Source of the DNA: Heliocidaris erythrogramma
Taxonomy: Eukaryota > Echinodermata > Echinoidea > Camarodonta > Echinometridae
Assembly: GCA_025617745.1 (NCBI GenBank)
Contig: CM046861.1
Span: forward strand, 16,713,563-16,777,562
DNA: 64,000 nt
Direction of reading: 5' to 3'
Positions 57,101-64,000 of this stretch are shown one piece after another (position 1 is the first letter of the stretch; the number at the start of each line of letters is the position of its first letter). The notes under the pieces are model-generated. The model was given only the letters and a program-made list of their open reading frames with translations. It did not search any database and was not told the origin of the DNA. The position numbers and the translations under genes are program-made.

Positions 57101-60100
57101 TAAAGTGATTTGGTAACTTTGTAAAGGCTTGATAAAATCTGAGCTGCCTGGCCTTACATGCTATAAGTGTATGTAATATAGTGTAAAAATGAAGCCCAGG
57201 GGGAACAAAACACCTCACAATTATCATGTGCTTTACAAAAGTAAACATGCCAGACTCATTTCCCCCATAGACTCAGTGTTAGACAGTGTTAGACTAAAGC
57301 GTATGGCCATACGCTTTTCGTAAATGGGAGTATTCAGTCATAGATATCTTAATAGCAATATATATTTGAAAACCTTTATATGCCTGGCTATTTATTTATC
57401 CTTCTGAACATTATTATACAAGACAGATATCAATAATAATAATATCTGGCATTTATAACGCGCCTTTCCCAAAGTATATTAGTATCAAAATTCAACAATT
57501 TATTAAATCAAGCCACCACAAAGTTACTGAATCCCTTTAAAGGGCCCCTGCCATCAAAATGCAAGTGGATACCTGTTGGTGTGCAGTTCTACATAATATC
57601 TCATATTTTGATATTTAAACTTCTAAATATGTTTCATAGATATTTAAATATTTTTTGAAATAATATTCTACAACCTGCAAAGCCCCACCCACTTAAAAAA
57701 ATAATCCAGACTTTTTGCCGCCTGTGACATCATCTGCCAAAAAAGCTGACACAAGTTACAATACAACATACAACAACAACATAGGAGTTGCTATGTCAGA
57801 CATGCTGTAGCATCAGCAGGAAAACAAAAATGCAACGAGGAGGTATTGTATGAAATCATGCAATTCTATTATGGGTGTGTGCTGAGCTGGCGGAAGTTAC
57901 ATTCCTCTATTCTACAATACAATAGACAGTGATCTCCCTGCTCAGTACACACTCATAATAGAATTGCATGCTTTCATACAATACCTCCTTATTGCCTTTG
58001 TTTTCCTGCTGATGCTACAGCATGTCTGACATAGCAACTGCTATTTTGTTGTTATATGTTGTATTGTAACAAGTGTCAGCTTTGACAAAGTTAAATGCCA
58101 ATTTCACTAGCAAAATGGCTATGAGCTCACTGATGATTTAAAGATGATGTCACAGGGGCAAATGGTCTGGAGGATTTTTTAAGTAGGTGGGGCTTAGCAG
58201 GTTGTAGAAAATTATTTTAAAATATATTTAAAAATCTATGAAACATATTTAGAAGTTTAAATATCAAAATATGAACTGTACGTAGGACTGCTCACCAACA
58301 GGTATCCACTTGCATTTTCATGGCAGGGGCCCTTTAAATTTGATATCATGCTCACGTGGAGCGTCGAAGACCACGCCAGTCGCTGGCGTATTCCTGCGTC
58401 GGTAAATGACGTCTCGCCCAACGAGCATGAAATAATAACTTACCGATATAGACAGCAGCTGCGTTAAAACCACCACAAAATCTTGTCAATCTACAGGGCA
58501 ATCCACAATTGTCATCGTCTAAAGGCTTGTTTAGACACTCCCCTCGACATGAACAAGCGCATTCTGTTCGGTTGTAAACTGCTGCAACTGGAAATCCTTT
58601 ATTCTTGCATGATCTTGTACAAGAGTCTGGTGTGACTGCTTCTGATCTGTTTGGATGCTTTTCGAAGACGCACTCGTAATTATAGCAACCGATGTAGACG
58701 CCATCTGCCCATATAAAATTGTTTGTACACGCATAATGTTGATCTATTGCTATCTTAAAATATAATTCATACCATGAGTCATACGTATATTCCCCTGTCA
58801 GTGCCCCTTTGACTGAACAAGTGCAGTTCAATTCAAGTTATTGGTATTTTGTCATTTCATTAAAGTAAAGCCTGTCAAAGATACATCAACTGCGACTTCG
58901 GACAACAAAAAATGCTGCGGCCAACAGCAACTACCTCCAACTACACTACCCGAATTTGCAAGAAATGCTAATCTATTTGATTTACAAAAATAAATTGTTG
59001 GATTCGTTGTCGGTGTTTGCTAGACGGTTGGTGAATTATCAAGATTTATTTTTTCGGTTGTTGGCCGATCAAGTTGTCAACTGGAACATGCTTGACAAGA
59101 GCCGGAAGCTCCCCTCGGACAACTGATTCGACACACGACCCCCCCCCCCCCCCCCCCCACTCCCTGATCAGTTTAGTCGGTAAAATGTTTTCGATGCCTT
59201 ATTAGTTAAAAGTTAAAAGTTCCAAGTTTATTGATTTTCAAAATTTAAGAGTACATATAAAAATTAATAATAAGAACATAACAATTATATCAATTGAAAA
59301 ATGGAAACAACAGATCATAATTCAATGGACTTGGCTATGGTTTACACTCATAAAGAAATACTTAGTATAATGTAAACATTCTAATTGTAATGTAAAACAT
59401 AAGAGAAGGGGTCTATTATTTCAGAGACCCCATAGGGTATTATATACCTCCAGCCAATAAAAATGCTCTTAACTGCTGAAAACCACTTCCGAACACCGAC
59501 AACCTTTTACATACTACCAAACGCCCATTTCGTATAAATTTCCACTAGTCTGAACTGGCTACAGGACTTCTCACTACTTATTACGTACTAATGGCGTATT
59601 GTAATATGATCTGGGCCAATTCTTGCAAATCAAACTTTCAAAAGATTATGACACTTCAGACGAAGATTATTTGTATATCTGGAACGCATTTTTATTCTCA
59701 CACTGGCCCTGCCTTTAAACAATTAAATTTGTTGAAATTTAGTGATATAAAATTTTATCAACAAGATATTATTATGTATTCAATAATCTCACATTTTTAA
59801 TTACAACTCGGAATTCCATAGATACAACACTAAATTAATTTCCCAAAACATAGAACCCAGAGATACCAATATGATATTCGATACTCCGGGCCCGAACTGT
59901 GGAATATTTTGCCAGTCCGCCTACAAAACTCCCTTTCTTCGCAAACGTTTTCTCACATGGTGAAAACTTTTTCAATTTACCGCTAAACGATGAGCAAGCC
60001 ATGAGTCAGCCCCCCCCCCCCCCTTTGCCATCAAGGGAAAAAAAATGTCGCCGTCAATTCCCCCCCCCCCCTACATAAATAAATGTAGAATCAGAATAGA

Positions 60101-61990
60101 TATAATTACACAGAGAGGCTCAGTCACGCACAAACATTATCGCGATACATTGTCGAAATATTGATAGATTCGAAATATCCAGAATAACAAAAAAGTGACG
60201 TCAAAATGTCGTTATAGCTAAAAACATATGGAGGTCTGACTTCACGCGATATCCATTGTTTCTTCATGGTGAAAGTATTTTATGTCACTTGAGACATTCC
60301 TGGGCAATCCTTGCTCTGGAATATTATGATGTAGGATACAATTTATAAAAATATTTCGTAAATGTTTATATACAAAATTCTGCGTTTAAACTTGGCCCTC
60401 TGCACTATAGAATGCAACAATAATTCTAAGTTCTTCTGTACCATTGTCCTCACTGGCGTAGCCAGGGGGCACAAGGGGGCCATGTCCCTACTATTCAGCC
60501 CCTATACCTAAAAATAAAAGAGAGAGAGAGCGAGAGAGAGCGAAAAAGCGGTGGAAGTGAGAGAAAAAAACCTAAAAAGCCACTACGAGCCGTTATCTTT
60601 CTCTCAAAATTTGCTAAAACGTCAGTTTTCCCTGCACCCACCCCTGTTACATACAGTGCAATATTGCGTCCTAATAACTGAAAAGCATGCAGTCAGGGCG
60701 TCGAACTACATCTATAACTTTCCGCCTAATAAAATTTGTTTCCTATTAAGAGCCGTTATCTTTCTCTCAAATTTGCTATAAAACGTCAGAGCATTCGCGC
60801 TTCGTGAGGGAGGGGGAGGGGGGGGGGAAACTCCCCCTCCCTTCACCGAACCCTGTTACATACAGTGTAGTATTGCGTCCAATTAATGGAGAAGCAGTCC
60901 GGGCGTCGAACTAACTTTCCGCCTAAAAAACAGGTGCTGAGAGCCGTTATCTTTCTCGCGAATTTGCTAAAACATCAGAGCTTTCGCGCTTTGCGCGGTA
61001 AGGGGGAAACTTCCCTTTCCTGCACCCACCCCTGTTACATACAGTGCAGTATTGCGTCCAAATAATTGATAAGTAGTCCGGGCGTCGAACTAACTTTCCG
61101 CCTTAAAAAATACGAGCCGTTATCTTTCTCTCAAATTTGCTATAAAACGTCAGAGCTTTCCCTGCTCCCACCCTGGGGAGCACGCTTCGTGTGCTCACAG
61201 CCGCCCCCTTAAATGAAATCCTGGCTACGCGGTTGGATCCTTCACGTCTGCCCCCTCCCCCTATTGAAAAATCCTGGCTACGCCACTGATTGGCCTTTTC
61301 CTATTTTACAAAATTAATTGTACTAGATAATTCGATACCAGGGTCTTGTCTTATAAAGATTTGCGATTGACTGAAAATCAGTCGCAACTTGAAATAAATC
61401 GCAACTCCTATTTCTTAAATACACAGTTGCAATTAATTTTAAATTGCGATCGATATGAATCAATCTCAACTCATATAAGACGGGGCCCAGAAAAACTATT
61501 TTACAGTAACTGATAGAGAAAAATTATGGTGGTATCAGTAGTCTGCAAAAACACAAGGTAGGCATCACAAAACATTACCAGTTTATATGATAGTGAGTAT
61601 TTTTGTTAAAATAAAATCATTTCATAACTTATAAAATGGTTTTTTATGTCGCATCTGTATTATTGTATGTTATTGAAGCAATTTTAGTCTAAGTATATTT
61701 TGTATATTGTTTAAGCAGTGTCAACACAATTTATTTACATATATTTTTCATATGATTGTTAATGGCCTTTGTGTTGTGTATTGTAAAACAAAGTATTGAT
61801 CATACAATGTCAATGAAGTTTCATAATGAATACCAAACAATACCAAAATACCATGCATAAAGACCGACATACCTTTTGCACATCTCTCATCCTTAGATGT
61901 GTCACATGATGTTCCGTTTTCATTTCCAGAAACTCTCAGAGATGCAAATTGAAAGAGGTACCAGATGATAATTATGATAAAATCGTACAT
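54190..61990 (-). CDS. WSC-domain single-pass membrane protein, three exons
   Basis: Assembled from exon 1 (61873-61990), exon 2 (58444-58812) and exon 3 (54190-54974), all joined in phase 1, giving 423 residues. Exon 1: signal peptide MYDFIIIIIWYLFQFASLRV. Donor AAAAG|GTATGT. Exon 2 (acceptor TTGTTCAG, donor ATCG|GTAAGT): WSC domain, residues about 78-162, with VYIGCY, CTRSCKNKGFPVAAVYN, ECACS, the LDDDNCGLPC segment and FCGG ... AVYI. WSC domains are Cys-rich and thought to bind carbohydrate. Exon 3 (acceptor TTTTAACAG): TM segment about 172-194, then a polar cytoplasmic tail with two copies of a 53-residue unit (ERSAA at 270 and 323). The spliced model is inferred; further exons are possible. 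Both introns are full of transposons. Confidence 0.72.
55380..56110 (+). pseudogene. LINE reverse transcriptase fragment in intron 2 of the WSC gene
   Basis: Plus strand, opposite to the host gene: ITCEIPHGSLLVPLLFILYV, SLILYADDTKIF with the catalytic YADD, then ASKWFKA. It continues after a small inserted hairpin into IARIKHHLPNYIL and SHTGSVFKDIKF. Several stops. It belongs to the same broad LINE group as 5930-8625. Confidence 0.75.
55796..55901. mobile_element. 106-bp perfect hairpin element with 8-bp target duplication (hAT-like)
   Basis: Arms of about 43 bp beginning CATGGGCGTTAATCGTTACG are exact inverted copies around a short G-rich loop. CTCAAAAC flanks both sides (55788-55795 and 55902-55909). 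It lies inside the LINE fragment. Confidence 0.88.
56111..57536. other. Intron 2 sequence: old LINE tail and low-complexity hairpins
   Basis: To about 56400 a decayed LINE 3' part may continue. A C-rich block of GCACCCCC / GGGGGTGC words (56570-56720) can fold on itself. A retroposon tail-like word with (ATA)n lies at 57425-57475. No exon supported. Confidence 0.4.
57537..58337. mobile_element. TTAA-flanked palindromic element in intron 2
   Basis: TTAA at 57537-57540 and 58334-58337. Ends AGGGCCCCTGCCATCAAAAT and the inverted AGGGCCCCTGCCATGAAAAT, followed by GCAAGTGGATACCTGTTGG in both arms. Symmetry covers most of the element (AGGAGGTATTGTATGAAATC against its complement). No coding. Confidence 0.88.
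58860..59140 (-). pseudogene. Possible decayed exon of the WSC gene
   Basis: On the minus strand one frame reads CRISCPRGASGSCQACSS then stop, and another RPTTEKINLDNSPTV, stop, QTPTTNPTIYFC. A Cys-rich piece followed by a Thr/Pro stalk is the style of the extracellular part of such genes, but frames are broken. Low certainty. Confidence 0.25.
59141..59500. other. Intron 1 sequence without a recognised feature
   Basis: Starts with a C run (59139-59157), then AT-rich sequence. Confidence 0.35.
59501..59990 (+). pseudogene. LINE 3' terminal fragment in intron 1
   Basis: Encodes MAYCNMIWANSC, LQTKIICISGTHFYSHTGPA, FKQLNLLKFSDI and, in broken frames, the PELWNILP-type end. It is the C-terminal part of the LINE group seen elsewhere here. 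Confidence 0.7.
60451..61288. mobile_element. hAT-like non-autonomous element carrying a tandem satellite
   Basis: Ends CACTGGCGTAGCCAGG and CCTGGCTACGCCACTG, a terminus common in hAT elements. Flanks ATTGTCCT and ATTGGCCT agree at seven of eight bases. The interior has four units of about 163-189 bp beginning GAGCCGTTATCTTTCTC (near 60588, 60751, 60940 and 61113), each with GTTACATACAGTG and GGCGTCGAACTA. Confidence 0.8.
61339..61490. repeat. Short inverted-repeat element with GTCTTATA ends
   Basis: Ends CCAGGGTCTTGTCTTATAAA and ATATAAGACGGGGCCCAG, inside which TTGCGATTGA words repeat in both orientations. Probably a short inverted-repeat transposon in intron 1. Confidence 0.55.
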
Positions 61991-62640
61991 TTCAAAGTCA
62001 ATGTGATGAGATGAGAGAAAAACAAAACCGCTCTTGAATATAACGAGAAGGTGATGCCAAGGAATGAATAGCTCCGTGAATAGTCACTTCTTTTGGAAAT
62101 TTAGGTATCAATTCAAGTAATTCGAAACTCACTGCATACAAAGTGCCAATATATATTGAAGAGTGATATATATGTAGCTACGAATATTTTTTTAAAAGCA
62201 AACAATACGAAAACAACAACAGTAACATTGATTATTAATCACCTGTGAAGACTGTTAAGACTTTGTAGAAATCCTTGACTTTGTTTCATTTGACTGTAAT
62301 TCATCATCCTAAGGACATCTTTATCCATATCTTTCACTCTCTATCAGTGATTTTATCATATGTAAGCAATAACAAAGAAAGATATAAATAGCACTGACAA
62401 CTCTCATAAAAATCAGTTTAAGTGGTCGGATTATCCGTTATCGGTTGCAAACTTTCATTAAATTACTTTCTCTATTCAAAGAGAAGGTTTCTATTTGTAA
62501 AAATGGGCACTTGAAAAGAAATGTACACTCAACAAAGAAAGAAAGTTATAGACACTTTTTATTCAAATTGTTCATATAAACCGTCAATAAAATATAACAA
62601 CATTTATCAAATTAAAGAAAAATAATATTTTACTAACATA
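61991..62640. other. Region upstream of the WSC gene
   Basis: Would contain its 5' untranslated region and promoter; no core motif can be fixed. AT-rich. Confidence 0.35.
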
Positions 62641-63923
62641 CAGGGTTGGAAAAAAGTTTGGAATATTTTTATTCCAAGAATTATTTCTTGTCTGAAACAT
62701 ATCCCTCGTCAGCTATAGTTGTTGGTTGGTTGACCATCTCTCCTAATCGGCGAGACAAATCTGCCCACAAATGTTCTATCGGGTTCATGTCAGGACTTAA
62801 AGCTGGCCAGTCCATGTGATCCACGTTCTCGTTATCAAGGAATTCGGTCACCCGTCGCGCTCTGTGTGCGGGAGCGTTGTCGTCTTGGAAGACAAAGTTC
62901 GCTCGGAAGTCCCTCCTAGCGAATGGGAGCATTACCGTTTGCAAGACATGTATGTACTGCTCCTGGTTCATATGGCCCTCGAGCATGTAAAGATCGCATT
63001 TTGCTCCGCTGTGAAAAGCGCCCCAGATGGTGACCCCACCACCACCTCCTTGTACTCTAGGTAGGACACAATCCTCAAGGAGTTGTTGCCCAGTCAGTCT
63101 GCGCACTCTTATTCGACCATCTACCCTATGCAAGAGAAAGCGAGACTCATCGCTGAAGATCACATGTTCCCAGTGAGCAATCTGAAGATGACGATACCGC
63201 TGTGCCCAACGCAGGCGTGCAGTGCGGTGTCTTTGCAGTAGTATCGGTTTTCTTACTGGACGTCTAGGAAAAAGACCAGCACTTAAGAGTCTATTGTTCA
63301 CAAGTTTCCTGGTAACAGGGATGTTTATGAACCTCATCCACTCCTCTCTCAAATGACTTGCAGACTTCGTGCGTCCATTGCGGCAACGTCTGAAGAGGGA
63401 TCGGTCTTCCCTTGCTGTTGTAATCCGAGGCCTACCTGACCTTGGTCTAGGAGTGGGTGTCCCAGTCTCTCGATGCCTCTGTATAATTTTTGACACTGCC
63501 CCCTGTGTCATACCTAATGCAAGAGCGATGTCCCTTTGCTTTCAACCGCCATTGCGCAGGGTAATGACCCTGTTGTACATGTGGTCGCTAAATTGACGCA
63601 CCATGTTATCAACTTTCGTTTGCACAAGGTAATGACTACAAACTGCACGTAGCTTTTTCAAAATTCCACGTGAAGTACAGAAATGTATAACAAGATGTTC
63701 AACCACAAATAGAGCAAATCTGACAACATGTGGTTCATTGGTCAGCCATTGTAACATGTTTAACAATATTACGTAATCTTTGGTACAAGATGGAACAGTA
63801 GACTTCATTCAACACAGTTAATCCGATTTGGATGAATTATTCATCACAATATAGTAGAAACTAGCATTTAAAATCAGACATACTCATCGCCAAAAAAATA
63901 TTCCAAACTTTTTTCCAACCCTG
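62641..63923 (-). mobile_element. Complete Tc1/mariner-type transposon
   Basis: Terminal inverted repeats of at least 29 bp (CAGGGTTGGAAAAAAGTTTG...) are perfect, and TA flanks both sides (62639-62640 and 63924-63925). Length is 1,283 bp with one transposase gene. Perfect ends and a nearly intact gene suggest a recent insertion. Confidence 0.92.
62681..63604 (-). pseudogene. Tc1-type DD34E transposase with one in-frame stop
   Basis: The natural start is MVRQFSDHMYNRVITLRNGG. Codon 21 is TGA (63542-63544), after which the frame continues unchanged for 286 codons: KQRDIALALGMTQGAVSKII (DNA-binding helix-turn-helix), a GRPR motif (SGRPRITT), and a catalytic core with FSDESRF, FQDDNAPAHR and NPIEHLW. 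From the Asp of DN to the Glu there are 34 residues, so the DD34E triad is complete. End GYVSDKK. A later in-frame Met (63511) could start a form lacking about 30 N-terminal residues, probably poor in DNA binding. One base change separates it from an open gene. The enzyme would cut and paste the element at TA sites. Confidence 0.92.
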
Positions 63924-63925
63924 TA

Positions 63926-64000
63926 AATTAAGATAAAGTTTTGAACTTTCACGCTTGGATTGGGACATTCTTTAACCGTTAGAAGGTCTGATTAAGAAAG
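63926..64000. other. Window end without a feature
   Basis: Too short to interpret. Confidence 0.3.

Overview
This is invertebrate deuterostome DNA, most likely from a sea urchin (Echinoidea). The identification rests on three copies of a paired-type homeobox gene whose start (MADSTMITQV), 46/47 intron and eh1-like repeats look like the echinoid micro1/pmar1/hbox12 family, and on intronless divergent class A receptors of the kind expanded in sea urchins. No species is named. The identification is from memory of these families, not from a search. Most of the window is transposon-derived.

Layout. 0-9.3 kb: a minus-strand LINE (split by a TA-flanked inverted-repeat element that itself carries another), homeobox copy 1 (pseudogene), a small inverted-repeat element with a 54-bp minisatellite, and a plus-strand LINE with endonuclease and reverse transcriptase. 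9.3-20 kb: homeobox copy 2, whose exon 1 is split by an 8,967-bp element with about 1.35-kb terminal inverted repeats and an ACT target duplication; a SINE, a TTAA element, a TA element and tandem repeats lie inside it. 20-28 kb: simple repeats, an orphan promoter of a fourth homeobox copy, a THAP-domain pseudogene and a third LINE. 28.7-29.8 kb: intact receptor 1. 32.4-35.1 kb: homeobox copy 3 (pseudogene). 36.8-44 kb: repeat elements, including an unusual array of short hairpins. 46.1-47.2 kb: intact receptor 2. 50 kb: a Penelope-like GIY-YIG endonuclease remnant. 54.2-62 kb: a three-exon gene for a single-pass membrane protein with a WSC domain. 62.6-63.9 kb: a complete Tc1-type transposon whose transposase is broken by one stop codon.

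Probable working host genes are only the two receptors and the WSC membrane protein, all on the minus strand. All three homeobox copies are broken by independent lesions, although each is preceded by recognisable upstream sequence. The window therefore looks like the decayed edge of a tandem homeobox cluster filled by repeated, nested insertions. Several of those insertions can be placed to the base because the flanking target duplications (TA, TTAA, ACT, 8 bp) survive. No tRNA or rRNA genes and no CRISPR array were seen.
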